Positions 17,207 through 26,347 of a stretch of DNA of 64,000 nt are shown here, piece by piece; position 1 is the first letter of the stretch, and each line of letters starts with the position of its first letter. Made by a program: the position numbers and the translations under genes. This DNA is from Halorubrum sodomense (GTDB taxonomy: Archaea > Halobacteriota > Halobacteria > Halobacteriales > Haloferacaceae). The stretch is taken from assembly GCF_900111935.1 (NCBI RefSeq), contig NZ_FOYN01000002.1, positions 558,001 to 622,000 on the forward strand, read 5' to 3'. The notes under the pieces are model-generated. The model searched no databases and was not told where the DNA came from. It saw only the letters and a list, made by a program, of their open reading frames with translations.

Positions 17207-18115
17207 TCACTTCAGTCGTCCGACGGTCACGTCGAAGGGGACGTACTCGACGCGCTCGTACGCCTCGGCGCCGATGGCGTCGACGACCTCCCGACCCATC
17301 TCGCGCCAGCGCCCGCGGAGGTCGTCGTAGGCGGCCTCCGAGGTCGCGGCCACCAGCTCCTCCCGATGGTCGGCCAGCCCCGCGCCGGAGGCCTTCCGCG
17401 CCGCAGACCGCAGCGCGGCCTCGGCGTACGGCGGCTCGGTCCGCTTCTCGTGGACGTAGCGCCGCGTTCGCACGTCGACCAGCCCGGCCGCGTCGAACGC
17501 CTCCCGCACGCGGTCGCCGAGCGCGACGTCCGTCTCCACCCCGTCGACGTACGCCTCCCGGGCCTCGCGCTCCAGCCGCTCCTCGGCGTCGACCGTCGAG
17601 GCCACCCGCACGTCGGCGTTGTCCGGCTCGACGGCGGCGACGAGGTCCGAGGAGACGCGGGCGAGTTCCCGGACCGCGGCGGCCGGGTCCGGGAGGTTGA
17701 TCAGGAGGGCCTGACAGACCGAGAGGTCGACCGCATCGTCACCCACCGGGAGCCGGGTCGCGTCGCCCGCGACGTAGTCGATACGGCCGCTCGCTTCCGG
17801 CCTCAGTTCCTCCTCGCGAGCGACCGAGAGAAGTTCCGGGTCGGCGTCGACGCCGGTCACGGTCGCGTCGGTCTCCGTCCTCGCCCCGTCCGCGTCCGCC
17901 CCGTCCGCCTCCGCGTCCACCGCCGTCCCGTCCGCCCCGTCCGCCCCGGTCGCGTCCGCCTCCGCGGCCAACACCCTCGTCAGCTCGCCCGTTCCGCAGC
18001 CGACGTCGAGGACGCGCTCGCGGCTCGAGAGGTCCAGGTCGACGAGGGCATCACGGCCGTCGTTCCACATCCCGCGACGGGTGTGTTCGAGGTATTCGGC
18101 GGAGAAGCGTCGCAC
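17207..18115 (-). CDS. Class I SAM-dependent methyltransferase
   Basis: A 302-residue protein with a Rossmann methyltransferase core. Motif I is RVLDVGCGTGELTRVLA (about residues 34-50), the post-I acidic residue is in VTGVDADPE, and motif post-II is AGDATRLPVGDDAVDLSVC. An acidic Ala/Asp/Gly-rich insertion separates motif I from the next strand (about residues 52-82). The C-terminal half (about 190-302) is helical and charged, with RYVHEKRTEPPY. The substrate is unknown. The stop is close to the second TATTTATAAATA box of element copy 3, on the opposite strand. Confidence 0.8.
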   Translation of the reverse strand: MRRFSAEYLEHTRRGMWNDGRDALVDLDLSSRERVLDVGCGTGELTRVLAAEADATGADGADGTAVDAEADGADADGARTETDATVTGVDADPELLSVAREEELRPEASGRIDYVAGDATRLPVGDDAVDLSVCQALLINLPDPAAAVRELARVSSDLVAAVEPDNADVRVASTVDAEERLEREAREAYVDGVETDVALGDRVREAFDAAGLVDVRTRRYVHEKRTEPPYAEAALRSAARKASGAGLADHREELVAATSEAAYDDLRGRWREMGREVVDAIGAEAYERVEYVPFDVTVGRLK

Positions 18116-18185
18116 GGCCCCGCTTCGTCGCGAGCGAAAATAAACGTCCGGAGATCGGTCGCGGCTCGGTCCTCCCGCGCGTTCC

Positions 18186-18686
18186 TCACTCGTCCTCGCG
18201 GCTCTTCCCGTCGTCCTCGTCGCCGCCCTCCCCGTCGCCGTCGTCGCTCCCGAACCCGAGGAGGTCGGCGCCGAGGACGCCGGTCACGCCGGCGCAGTAG
18301 CCGACGAACGCGCTGCTCAGTCCGATCGCGGCGAAGCTCACCGTCACGTCGCCGATCGCCGGGTTCCCGCCGTTGACGCCCGGGACCCCGACGACCGTCC
18401 CGAGGAGGACGAACCCCCCGAGGACGACCGCCGGGATGACGCCGACGGCCAGACACGCCGGTCCCCCGCAGCGCGCGTACGCCCCGGCGGCCGCCAGCGG
18501 CCCGGGAGCGTAGAACACCAGCAGCGGCAGGAGCCGGTCGGTCAGGGCGCTCGCCGCCGTCACGTCCGCCGACTCGGCGGCGAACGCGGCGACGAGCGCG
18601 AGCGTCACGGCGCCGGCGAACCCGACCACCAGCCCGACCGCGCGAACGCGGCGGCGTCCGAACAGCAACGCCTCCGTGGTGGGCAT
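18186..18686 (-). CDS. Small integral membrane protein
   Basis: A 166-residue protein with four hydrophobic segments (about residues 15-38, 48-68, 75-100 and 110-140) and a strongly acidic, glycine-rich C-terminal tail (GSDDGDGEGGDEDDGKSREDE). The N-terminal MPTTEALLFGRRRVRAVGL resembles conserved haloarchaeal membrane proteins without an assigned function. It lies upstream of the methyltransferase on the same strand with 70 bases between them. Confidence 0.6.
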   Translation of the reverse strand: MPTTEALLFGRRRVRAVGLVVGFAGAVTLALVAAFAAESADVTAASALTDRLLPLLVFYAPGPLAAAGAYARCGGPACLAVGVIPAVVLGGFVLLGTVVGVPGVNGGNPAIGDVTVSFAAIGLSSAFVGYCAGVTGVLGADLLGFGSDDGDGEGGDEDDGKSREDE

Positions 18687-18779
18687 GTCCGCGGATCGCT
18701 CGCGGGGTTACTTAAATCCGCGTCGGACGGACGGCGTCTTCGGGGAGAACGGCGACTCGGCGGCGGGGACGGGGACGCC

Positions 18780-19616
18780 TCAGTCGCGGCGGAGCTCGCG
18801 CACCCGGTCGATGTTCCACGCGAAGCTCTTCCCGTCCTCGGTCGGCGTCTCTAAGGCGAGCGGCGCGTCCGCCAGGTCGGGGTGGTTGAGGAACCGCTCC
18901 ATCCCCGCCTCGCCGATGTGCCCCTCGCCGATGTGGGCGTGTTCGTCCTTGTTGGTGCCGCACTCGTGTTTCGAGTCGTTGAGGTGAACGTACTTCAGGT
19001 GCTCTAAGCCGACCACGTCGTCGAACTCCGCGACCGTCTCGTCGACCGCCTCGGGCGTCGAGAGGTCGTAGCCCGCCGCGAACGCGTGGGCGGTATCGAC
19101 GCAGACGTCGATGTCCGTCTCCGTGCGGTCGATGATCCCGGCGAGGTGTTCGAACTCGCCGCCGAGCTTCGTCCCCGCGCCCGCGTCGCTCTCGATCAGG
19201 ATCGTGACCCCGTCGGGAACGTCGAGGTCGTCGATCACCGACGCGGCGTTGTCGAGGCCGCCCTCCACGCCGGCGCCCGTGTGCGCGCCGAGGTGGACGT
19301 TGACGTACGGGATTCCCAGCTTGTCGGCCGCGTCGACCTCAGCTTGCATCGAGTCGAGCGACTTCTCGCGGAGTCCCTCCTTCGGCGTACAGAGGTTCAC
19401 GAGGTAGGAGGTGTGGATCACCCACGGCCCCTCCATGTCGCGTTCGGTGCCCTCGCGGAACCGCTCGGCCTCCTCGTCGTCGATGTCCGGGTCCTGCCAC
19501 ACCTGCGGCGAGTGGGTGAATATCTGTCCGCAGTTGCCGCCGACCTCGACCTGGTTCGCGACGGCGTTGTCCACGCCGCCGGCGATGGAGACGTGCGCGC
19601 CGACCTTGAGACTCAT
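18780..19616 (-). CDS. nfo: Deoxyribonuclease IV (AP endonuclease)
   Basis: A 278-residue AP endonuclease of the Nfo family, which cuts 5' of abasic sites in base-excision repair. The ATG at 19616 gives the family start [19 protein letters not shown]. Zinc-ligand regions are recognisable: [72 protein letters not shown] and LALETPTED. The length is normal for the family. It is near polX, another base-excision repair enzyme, but not in one transcription unit with it. Confidence 0.93.
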   Translation of the reverse strand: MSLKVGAHVSIAGGVDNAVANQVEVGGNCGQIFTHSPQVWQDPDIDDEEAERFREGTERDMEGPWVIHTSYLVNLCTPKEGLREKSLDSMQAEVDAADKLGIPYVNVHLGAHTGAGVEGGLDNAASVIDDLDVPDGVTILIESDAGAGTKLGGEFEHLAGIIDRTETDIDVCVDTAHAFAAGYDLSTPEAVDETVAEFDDVVGLEHLKYVHLNDSKHECGTNKDEHAHIGEGHIGEAGMERFLNHPDLADAPLALETPTEDGKSFAWNIDRVRELRRD

Positions 19617-19690
19617 ACCGGACACTGTGGGGCGGTCAAAAAAGCCCCTTCGGAACCGGGCGGACACCCCACGATACCCCCCGAAGCCGT

Positions 19691-20542
19691 CTATGCCCCC
19701 CCGCTCCCGGGTCGCGTTCGGATCCACTCCTCGTCGCGGTACTTCTCCTCGACGAGCTCCGCGGCTCGCTCCAGCTCCGCGTCCGTCCACGACCCGTTCA
19801 TGTCGACGGTCGCCTCGGGCGCCGCGCTCGCCCAGTCGGCAAGCGCTGCCTCGATCGCCGAGACCGCGTCCGCGCGGTCGACGTCGACCAACTCGTTCAT
19901 CCCGACGACGCGCTCGCGGAACGCCTCGGAGGTCACCGGCGGGTCGTCGAAGACGCCGAGGTGTCGCCCCGCGTCGACCGCGAACGTCAGCGACCCGTGC
20001 TGGATCACCGCCTCTCGCTTGCGGTACTGCGCGTTGCCGGCGATCTTGCGGGACCGGTCGTCTTCCGGCCCGGAGGCCACCACGTCGTGCGCCGGGTGGA
20101 GCTCCCGGAGGTAACAGGCGGGGCGGTACAGCTCCGGCAGCGGCTCGTCGACGTAGTCGGCGTCGAGCCCGAGTCGGTCGAACGCGTCGAGGACCGGCTC
20201 ACACAGCAGGTGATAGCAGTCGAGCAGTTCGCCCGGCACGGTCTCCGCGGGAACCGCGATCGAGTACGCGATGTCGCCGCGAGCGTCGTGGTAGATCCCG
20301 CCGCCGCCGGTCTGCCGCCGCGTGACGTCGATCCCCTCGCGCTCGCAGAACGCCCAGTCGACCGTCTCCGGCGCCTGGTGCCGGCCGAGGGTGAGACAGC
20401 TCGGCTCCCAGCGGTACGTGCGGACGGTCGCCGGTCCCCCGGCCGCGGCGGTCTCCGCGGCGACCTCGTCTAACGCCATCTGGAGCGGGCCGGGCCTGGC
20501 CTCCTCGCGGATGAGCCGCCAGTCGACGGCGGGCGCGGTCAT
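19691..20542 (-). CDS. lplA: Lipoate-protein ligase A family protein
   Basis: A 283-residue member of the biotin/lipoate ligase family. It shows the [20 protein letters not shown] block (residues about 74-93), in which the glycine-rich loop binds lipoyl-AMP, and the [20 protein letters not shown] block (about 165-184) with the catalytic lysine. It would attach lipoate, or in archaea perhaps octanoate or biotin, to carrier domains of 2-oxoacid dehydrogenases or the glycine cleavage system. The C-terminal accessory region of about 50 residues is helical. No carrier protein gene is close by, so the precise role is not settled. Confidence 0.85.
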   Translation of the reverse strand: MTAPAVDWRLIREEARPGPLQMALDEVAAETAAAGGPATVRTYRWEPSCLTLGRHQAPETVDWAFCEREGIDVTRRQTGGGGIYHDARGDIAYSIAVPAETVPGELLDCYHLLCEPVLDAFDRLGLDADYVDEPLPELYRPACYLRELHPAHDVVASGPEDDRSRKIAGNAQYRKREAVIQHGSLTFAVDAGRHLGVFDDPPVTSEAFRERVVGMNELVDVDRADAVSAIEAALADWASAAPEATVDMNGSWTDAELERAAELVEEKYRDEEWIRTRPGSGGA

Positions 20543-20605
20543 GTCCCCGTGTCGGAGTGGCGGGCCGAAAGCGGTTGCGCTCGCGTCCGACGACGGCCGT
20601 CCCCG

Positions 20606-22306
20606 TCACTCGGGGAGTTTCGCCCCACAGGCCACACAGAAGTTCGCGTCGGCCTCGGAGTCGAGGTCGACGCCGCACTCGGGACAGAACGAAACAGTTG
20701 TGTCCTCACGTTTCGCGGGTTCCGCCGGATCGTCGTCGGGTGCCGGGAGCGACTCTCCGTCCGTCGATCCGTCCTTCCCGCCGTCCGACGGAAGCGGTCG
20801 AGTATCGCCTCGGTCGGCGTCGTCGGCAGGCAGTGGGCCGCCGCCCTCAGCGTCGGTCGGCGGCTCGGGAGGGGAGTCCGTCAGCGGATACGCGGTCACC
20901 GTCGCTCCCCGCACCACGAACAGGGTCTCACCGTCGAGTTCGTACCTGTCGTAGTCGGGCTCCAGCGCCACGCTCCCGTCGGCACGCCGGAGCACGTAGA
21001 GCGACCCCTCGCCGCTCACGACCACGAACCGGGCGGTCGCACCGCTGACGACGAGCCCCTCGGCGGAGAAGCTCCACTCGGCTCGGCCGTCCCGGCGATC
21101 GATCGCGTACACGCTATCGTCGGCGGTGCCCTCGGCGGCGAACATGTCTCGCATCATCGGGTGAAGCGAGTTCGCGGCGACGAGCGGGTCTGCGTCGACG
21201 CGGAGCGAATTCACGTTCCCGCCGATCGGACACCGCCACCGGACCGTTCCCGCGGCGCCGTCGACCCTGTACACGCTCCCCGCCTCGTCGCCGAAGTCGG
21301 CGAAAAAGAAGTCGCCCGACTCGCCGTCGAACGCCGCTCCGGTCAGTTCGCCGTCCGCCGTCAGCCGCCACGAGCGCTCCCCGGTCTCGGGATCGACCGC
21401 GTCGAGTTCCCCCGGTTCACCGTCGGCCGGTGCTGAAAAGAGCATCGGGCCGCAGGAGACTGCGTTGCCGGAGTCACCCAGCGCACCCGTCGGGCGTCCG
21501 GTCGCCTGGTTCAACGCGGTAACGCCGGCGTCTTCGCCGGCGTACACGTGGATCGCCTCGTCAGACACCTCGATGTTCGACTCGTCGATCCGGACTGGGT
21601 CGTCGACCGCGTAGGCCCACCGCTCCGCGCCCGTTCGCCCGTCGATCCGACGGACGCTCTCCGTGAAGTGGTCGTCCGCGACGATCGCGAGGATCGCCTC
21701 GCCGTCGATGTGGTAGCCGCTCACGTCGCTCGCGCGGTGACGGAAGCGTTCCGCGCCCGTCGCCGCGTCGACGCCCACGAGCGTGTAGTCGCGGGGTTTG
21801 CCAACGGTGACGCCGAGTCGGTCGCCGGCGTCGTCGAGTTCGGACACGCGAGTGACCGGGCCGGGTAGCGCGCTGGACCACTCGCGAGTCCCGTCGCTGA
21901 CCCGGATCGCTCGCAGGGTCGCGCCGTCGAACGCGTAGACGACGTCGTCGGTCGCGGCCGCGACCCGCGAACCGGCCGCGGTCCAGCGCGTCTCTCCGGT
22001 CTCGGGCGCTATCGCGTACACTCGACCGTTCCGGGTCGTGACGAAGAGCAGTCCCGGTGACTCGCGGTAGCTCGCACTGCGGAACTCTCCGTCGAGTACG
22101 AGGTTCCCGCGTTCTGTGCCGGTATCGACGGCAAATATCCTGGCGGTCGGGTTCCCCGACCCAGACGACTCGATCACGCACACGAGACCGCAGGAACAGT
22201 ATCGGACGTCTGCCACGGATCCGGCGAGCCTGTGGTTCCACTGCGCCTCGAGGGTCATCTGATCGAAGCGCGGAGCGACGCTACGGTTGTGATTCCCATA
22301 CGCCAC
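20606..22306 (-). CDS. PQQ-type beta-propeller protein with C-terminal zinc ribbon
   Basis: A protein of up to 566 residues. Residues about 20-455 form repeated blades of the PQQ/WD type (VVYAFDGATLRAIRVSDGTREW, VYAIAPETGETRW, VYAIDRRDGRAEWSF), each with the aromatic end of a tryptophan-docking motif. A Pro/Asp-rich linker (about 475-535) leads to a zinc ribbon (CPECGVDL and CVACGAKLPE). There is no signal peptide, so it is probably cytoplasmic, unlike PQQ dehydrogenases. The start is uncertain: a GTG at 22306 or an ATG at 22258 (MTLEAQWN), the latter being closer to the first blade. The role is likely scaffolding or sensing; this is inference. Confidence 0.7.
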   Translation of the reverse strand: MAYGNHNRSVAPRFDQMTLEAQWNHRLAGSVADVRYCSCGLVCVIESSGSGNPTARIFAVDTGTERGNLVLDGEFRSASYRESPGLLFVTTRNGRVYAIAPETGETRWTAAGSRVAAATDDVVYAFDGATLRAIRVSDGTREWSSALPGPVTRVSELDDAGDRLGVTVGKPRDYTLVGVDAATGAERFRHRASDVSGYHIDGEAILAIVADDHFTESVRRIDGRTGAERWAYAVDDPVRIDESNIEVSDEAIHVYAGEDAGVTALNQATGRPTGALGDSGNAVSCGPMLFSAPADGEPGELDAVDPETGERSWRLTADGELTGAAFDGESGDFFFADFGDEAGSVYRVDGAAGTVRWRCPIGGNVNSLRVDADPLVAANSLHPMMRDMFAAEGTADDSVYAIDRRDGRAEWSFSAEGLVVSGATARFVVVSGEGSLYVLRRADGSVALEPDYDRYELDGETLFVVRGATVTAYPLTDSPPEPPTDAEGGGPLPADDADRGDTRPLPSDGGKDGSTDGESLPAPDDDPAEPAKREDTTVSFCPECGVDLDSEADANFCVACGAKLPE

Positions 22307-22406
22307 GAACGGACACGTGCTTGATAAAATGTCGTCGTGGACGAGGCCGCATAGCGCGACGGCGCCGGGATACGGAGAGCACCGCGAACGCCGCGGTCCG
22401 CAGAAG

Positions 22407-22425
22407 TTGAGACTGGTCGTCTCAA
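22407..22425. promoter_or_regulatory. Inverted repeat, candidate toxin-antitoxin operator
   Basis: TTGAGAC, five bases, GTCTCAA form a perfect 7-bp inverted repeat, 61 bases before the antitoxin start. An AT-rich block (TTCATAAATAG) follows about 30-40 bases before the ATG. The position fits autoregulation by the antitoxin; this is inference. Confidence 0.4.
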
Positions 22426-22485
22426 TGTATATGGCATTCCGGCGCAGTTCATAAATAGTATGAAGCCGTAGCCTGAGATAGAACG

Positions 22486-22854
22486 ATGGCTCGAATCACC
22501 GGCTCCTATCCAGACGATCTCGATCTCCTCATCGAGGGTGCGGTTGAGGCTGGCGTGTTTGGAGGCAAGAGTGATGCGTTGCGTGAATTCGTGCGTGAGT
22601 ACTTCGAGGACCACGAAAACGAGCGGATAGCAGCTGCGGTCGCTCTCTATGAACGCGAGCGGATCACTCTCGGTGACGCAGCCAGACTCGCTGATGTCGA
22701 TCGCTGGACGATGCGCGACATCCTCCGTGAACACGGTGTGGAACTTCGGCTCGGGCTCGCAGGTGAGGAGGATGCGGCCTACGAAGCGGAGGCGGCGACG
22801 GAACTCGAATTCGGTGATGAGCCTGCTGGTGACGGGCTATCGGACTCGCAATGA
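22486..22854 (+). CDS. UPF0175-type antitoxin
   Basis: A 122-residue protein. Its first half looks like a ribbon-helix-helix protein (GSYPDDLDLLIEGAVEAG, then GKSDALREFVREYF). The second half has a helix-turn-helix-like stretch (ERITLGDAARLADVDRWTMRDILREHGV) typical of UPF0175 proteins, which pair with PIN-like toxins. Its stop codon overlaps the start of the next frame (ATGA), as in many toxin-antitoxin operons. The C-terminal tail is acidic and probably binds the toxin. The partner toxin is truncated, so the antitoxin may now act alone on its own promoter. Confidence 0.7.
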   Translation: MARITGSYPDDLDLLIEGAVEAGVFGGKSDALREFVREYFEDHENERIAAAVALYERERITLGDAARLADVDRWTMRDILREHGVELRLGLAGEEDAAYEAEAATELEFGDEPAGDGLSDSQ

Positions 22855-22979
22855 CGACTGCCGATATTCCAGCGGACCCGAGCGTTCTCAATACGACTGT
22901 TCTATCGAACTTTGCCTACATCGACCAGTTGTGGGTGGTGGCCGGACTCTCGGGAATTTGTACAGTACTGCTTTTTTGA
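22851..22979 (+). pseudogene. PIN-like toxin, truncated by an IS
   Basis: The frame starts at the ATG overlapping the antitoxin stop and encodes about 38 native residues (PADPSVLNTTVLSNFAYIDQ, then LWVVAGLSGICTV). The first part matches the N-terminal strand-helix of DUF3368/PIN-type toxins, which are Mg-dependent ribonucleases. The frame then enters the left end of the IS5-type element at 22967 and stops at 22979. The remaining catalytic acidic residues are lost, and I do not find the rest on the far side of the IS. Confidence 0.65.
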
Positions 22980-23904
22980 ATCCGATGACGGCATCGGGGT
23001 CACTGTTTGAGAGCCTGTTCGAGGTTGTAGACTGCGGCGGTCACCACGAGTTCGCGGAACTCGCGGTACCACGGCGAGGGTGGACAGCGGGGCCGAACCG
23101 ACGCTTGATGGCCGAAAAGGCAGTCTCGGCCATCCAGCGCTGGCCGTATAATTCGCTGTCCAACCGCGCGTTGTGCGCGTGATCGTACGCAGCGAACAGC
23201 CGGTGCCGCAGCAGGGGCCGGACGCCCTCTGATCGGAGTGCGTCCCGGAGAGATTGGTCGTCATAGCCTTTGTCGCCGGCGAGACTCTCGATTTTCTCGG
23301 CGTTGCGAAGAGCGACTCGACGGCCAGTTTGTGTGTCGTGCGGCCAGTGTGCCGAGCAGTGAAGATCGAGGATGGCACACGAGTCTGTCTCGACGAGTGC
23401 CGTCGTTTTGGGCGTGCGTATGTGGCGATCCGAGCGGTGTTGGTAGTGTTTCGATGCCGTTTCTCGGTCGAAGAACGTGGCATCGACGGCTCTGTGCGAG
23501 CCCGGATCGCAGATGGTCGCGGACTCTCGAAGGAAGCCGCGCCATATCGACATGGGCACCCTCTCAAACGACCGGTACAGCGTTGAGGGTGCGGGAGATG
23601 CCGTTCGAGCGAGCTGTAACAGACCACGAACACGATCCATTTCACTCGCCCAATCCACGATCTCGCGGTACGTCGCATCCATGTGAACCCGCAAAAAGTG
23701 GAGCGTCACATGCTTCCACCCGGGAAATCCGTTGCCAGTCGGATCACTCACCGCCGTTGGACTGGCGGCACAGCGCTTTTGAGCCAGCGACACGGCTTGC
23801 TTAACGAAGCGGAAGAGTGGTTTGGACACATTCGGCTCTTCCGCTTCGCTTCCACCTTCAGAGCGACGCTATTCCGCCGCCTTCTGCGGATTCAACAGAG
23901 CAGT
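22967..23904. mobile_element. IS5-type insertion sequence
   Basis: A 938-bp element. The left end ACTGCTTTTTTGAATCCG and the right end, read on the minus strand, ACTGCTCTGTTGAATCCG are inverted with 16 of 18 matches. It contains one frameshifted transposase on the minus strand. No direct duplication flanks it, which suggests a later deletion next to the element, consistent with the missing toxin 3' part. Confidence 0.75.
23000..23829 (-). pseudogene. IS5-family transposase, C-terminal frameshift
   Basis: A GTG start at 23829 gives MSKPLFRFVKQAVSLAQ, and the protein proceeds through the catalytic blocks VDATFFDRETASKHY, GDKGYDDQSL and YGQRWMAETAFSAIKRR. After GPAVHPR the frame is lost. One missing base near 23085-23092 would restore the family ending WYREFRELVVTAAVYNLEQ with a stop at 23000-23002. 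The catalytic glutamate is upstream of the shift, so partial activity cannot be excluded. It is related to, but clearly different from, the transposase at 7014-7842. Confidence 0.8.
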
Positions 23905-24292
23905 CTCGTCGAAATCCTCTCGCTCGATCAGTGGTATAGCGACGAATACACTCGCCGCTATTGGCATTTTCGGTGCTAAATCAAAACAGTGGGCTTGCAG
24001 ATTGTACAATTACAACTATTCAGCAGCACTGGAAGCGGGCACGATGTATCAGATTTTCTTCTCTAATCTCGCGAGTGAAACAACTGCTCAGTGTATGTGC
24101 GTAGCTACTGCTGTGATTTCTACCAGATACGGTATATGTTCTCGGAGCCGTGTAAGATACAACGCGCGGGTCTCGCAATCGATCCTCGCTGGAAACGTCG
24201 ATGGCTCTCCCCCGAACATGACTCCTCAGGCTGTCTCTCTGAGGATCGAGTCCAGCCATAACATACGAGTGGTTCACGTTTGAACTGCGGGT
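23905..24292. other. Intergenic stretch without recognisable gene
   Basis: About 390 AT-richer bases between the IS and the Tat lipoprotein gene. I see no conserved frame, RNA or repeat. It may hold sequence once belonging to the toxin locus and the promoter of the lipoprotein gene. Confidence 0.5.
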
Positions 24293-25078
24293 ATGCCGCT
24301 TGGTCCCCTCCACAGCCACCGCTCATCAAATTCCTCTTCTGAGGACTACGCCAGCGAGGACGAGTCATCATCTGGCACCGCTGACCAGGTCGGTCCGACG
24401 ACTCCCACCCGGACGGTTTCTCGGCGGCGCTTTCTTGCCGGAGTAACCGCCACTGCGAGTGTCAGCCTCGCTGGCTGTACCGCTCGACTCCCGGGCAAGG
24501 CCGCGAGCGTTGACTCCAGAACCACCCGTGACGGGAACACCCTGATCTGGGCCTACCCCGCTAGTGCCGCCGAGAGCGATCAGGGGTTCGAAGGGATCGG
24601 CTACGCGGCAATCCGGTTTCAAGTGTTCAACATGGCCGTGGATGCGGACTCGGTGATTCCTGCCCTGCAGTTCAGGTTGAACTCGACTGTCGCAGACCTC
24701 GCTGCCGGAGAATCCTATCAGGGATATCAGGCAGACTCGTTCCGGTTTTACATCGGGGTCCCGCGCACTTATGATGGGGCGGCGGGGCTCCGAGCGTTCG
24801 TGCAACCGCCTCAGTGGCCCGACATCCGCACCACGTACGGCTACACCGGTGCTGTGCGAGAACTTGCTGTGCAAGCTCCTGATGTACACGAGGACGGCAC
24901 GATCATCGTGGAAGGCCGATTCCAGCCGTATGATGCTACGCTGCCCAGCGAACTACATTGCGGGTTCGAGGTACAAGCTTCACAGTCAGGGCCGCTCGGC
25001 CGGACGGTACGCGTCGATGGGCGCGAAACGTTCGACGTGTCCGTGATTGACCTCCCGGAAGGGATTACAACAGCATAG
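24293..25078 (+). CDS. Tat-exported lipoprotein of unknown function
   Basis: A 261-residue protein. A long polar N-terminal leader of about 43 residues, rich in Ser/Glu/Thr, precedes a twin-arginine signal and lipobox (TVSRRRFLAGVTATASVSLAGC), so the mature protein should be exported folded and anchored by a lipid on the cysteine near residue 62. The mature domain (DGNTLIWAYPASAAESDQGFEG and onward) looks beta-rich and matches no family I can name. A start inside the leader, closer to the signal, is possible, but no ATG is better placed. It begins the accessory region of membrane-associated genes. Confidence 0.65.
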   Translation: MPLGPLHSHRSSNSSSEDYASEDESSSGTADQVGPTTPTRTVSRRRFLAGVTATASVSLAGCTARLPGKAASVDSRTTRDGNTLIWAYPASAAESDQGFEGIGYAAIRFQVFNMAVDADSVIPALQFRLNSTVADLAAGESYQGYQADSFRFYIGVPRTYDGAAGLRAFVQPPQWPDIRTTYGYTGAVRELAVQAPDVHEDGTIIVEGRFQPYDATLPSELHCGFEVQASQSGPLGRTVRVDGRETFDVSVIDLPEGITTA

Positions 25079-25272
25079 CAGCGGAGATCCCAACCGGCCA
25101 CAAGCAGTCGACCGATGGACCATAGCCTTCGCTACAATCTACGATGCCATCACCCCGACGTGGAACATTCGTGGTTCGTTAGGCCCAGGCATTACTAAAG
25201 TGTCTGAGAAGTGTTCTCACATCCGTTCTTTGCCGCATCTATTTCGCTCGCTTTTGGGTAGCAGATTGTTGG

Positions 25273-25479
25273 TCAGACCTCTTCACTGGTACCCCAGACG
25301 ACAGTGGCGAGTAGCACCGCGACACCCAGGGCACTTATACTGATACCCAGAATGCTACTGATTCGTTCGTCGCTGGCACTTACCCACACCGCGCTCCCGG
25401 TGACTGACAGTGCCATCCCAGCAACGACCAGCGTCTCAGTGTCTTCCTTCTCGAACTGATTTCGGAGGGCATCTATCAT
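25273..25479 (-). CDS. Small two-helix membrane protein (68 aa)
   Basis: A 68-residue protein with a charged head (MIDALRNQFEKEDTE) and two hydrophobic helices (LVVAGMALSVTGSAVWVSAS and ILGISISALGVAVLLATVVW), ending in GTSEEV. The pattern is that of a small membrane hairpin. It resembles the small membrane proteins at 36949-37517 in size and layout but not clearly in sequence. The function is unknown. Confidence 0.5.
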   Translation of the reverse strand: MIDALRNQFEKEDTETLVVAGMALSVTGSAVWVSASDERISSILGISISALGVAVLLATVVWGTSEEV

Positions 25480-25697
25480 TTATACTGGCACCAGATTGAG
25501 ATCACATTGAATATAACGATCGCTCCTCCGTAGCGGATCGCTGGTCGTCATGGAGCGGGGTGGTTCGGGGCAGATGATCGGCGGATTCGCTCGTGACAAC
25601 CGCGTCGGTCTTAAGTTACTCAGTTCAAGGCTGTGACGTAACCGTAAGACAGTCCCCCACCAACAATCGCTTGCCCAAGAGCAATTTCGCTAGCTGA

Positions 25698-25793
25698 TTA
25701 GAATGAGCCGCCAATACCAATGTACACAAGAATAGCAACTACGGTTGCAATCACGTCAAGCACGAACAGGATGGCGTAGTCCCTTGATTCCAT
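25698..25793 (-). CDS. Single-helix membrane microprotein (31 aa)
   Basis: A 31-codon frame with an ATG at 25793 and TAA at 25698-25700. It encodes MESRDYAILFVLDVIATVVA followed by ILVYIGIGGSF: a charged start and one long hydrophobic helix. It lies 218 bases upstream of the 68-residue membrane protein on the same strand. Its shortness makes chance possible, but its membrane-helix composition and position next to another tiny membrane gene favour a real gene. Confidence 0.35.
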   Translation of the reverse strand: MESRDYAILFVLDVIATVVAILVYIGIGGSF

Positions 25794-25983
25794 GGCAAGG
25801 TGCCAAACCAGCAGTTACTAAGAAGTTTCGGGGACGATACTTGCTCAATTCGAAAGCGAATCTTACAGTCCTTCGACTGGGGGGCATCCCGGGAGGTAGC
25901 TCAGGCGGCCGGGGCGGCGACGAGATTTTATTACTTCCGTCCCCTTGAGCCGGACGTGTCTGGCGTCCTCGAACGAACGAGGG

Positions 25984-26347
25984 ATGGCTATTCGGCCCAG
26001 AGACTCCAGTCCTCCTCGCTGCCATCGTCGTTGCTCTTCCGACCGCCTACAGCGTCCAGCACTGGCTGGACAGCGGGTTCGAGGCCAGCTTCCTCGTGCT
26101 GATGACACTCGGGGTCGGCGTCCCGCAACTCTACGACCGCTGGCCGCACCAGTACGAACCCCCGCTGGTGGTTGCGTGGGCGCTCGTGGCCTGTGCTGTC
26201 GTGACTGCCGTGTTCGTCGCTGTCTACCTCGTCGCCAAGGGACTGGGCGCCGGCACACCAATCGCTGCTATCGTGGTGCTCCTCGTCGCCGACCTCGGTA
26301 CGCTCGCAGTTATTAAGTTGTGGACTGGTACAGCGATGTCGGAGTGA
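25984..26347 (+). pseudogene. Small membrane protein, probable 5' frameshift
   Basis: A frame ending at 26347 encodes three to four hydrophobic helices (PVLLAAIVVALPTAYSVQHW, FLVLMTLGVGVPQLYDRW, VVAWALVACAVVTAVFVAVY and TPIAAIVVLLVADLGTLAVI). The coding pattern extends upstream of the first possible start codons (26096 GTG, 26102 ATG) back to about 25988, where no in-frame start exists. The ATG at 25984 (MAIRPRD) is one frame off. A one-base change near 26000 would give a full 120-residue protein. It is either a pseudogene or a protein starting at 26102. Confidence 0.45.

Noticed and set aside
22967-23904. Target-site duplication around the second IS5-type element
   Set aside because: The flanks (GTACAGT and CTCGTCG) do not match, so no duplication is claimed.
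24020-24319. Minus-strand frame of 99 codons upstream of the Tat lipoprotein
   Set aside because: No start context, no motif and no similarity to a known protein; it overlaps the likely promoter.
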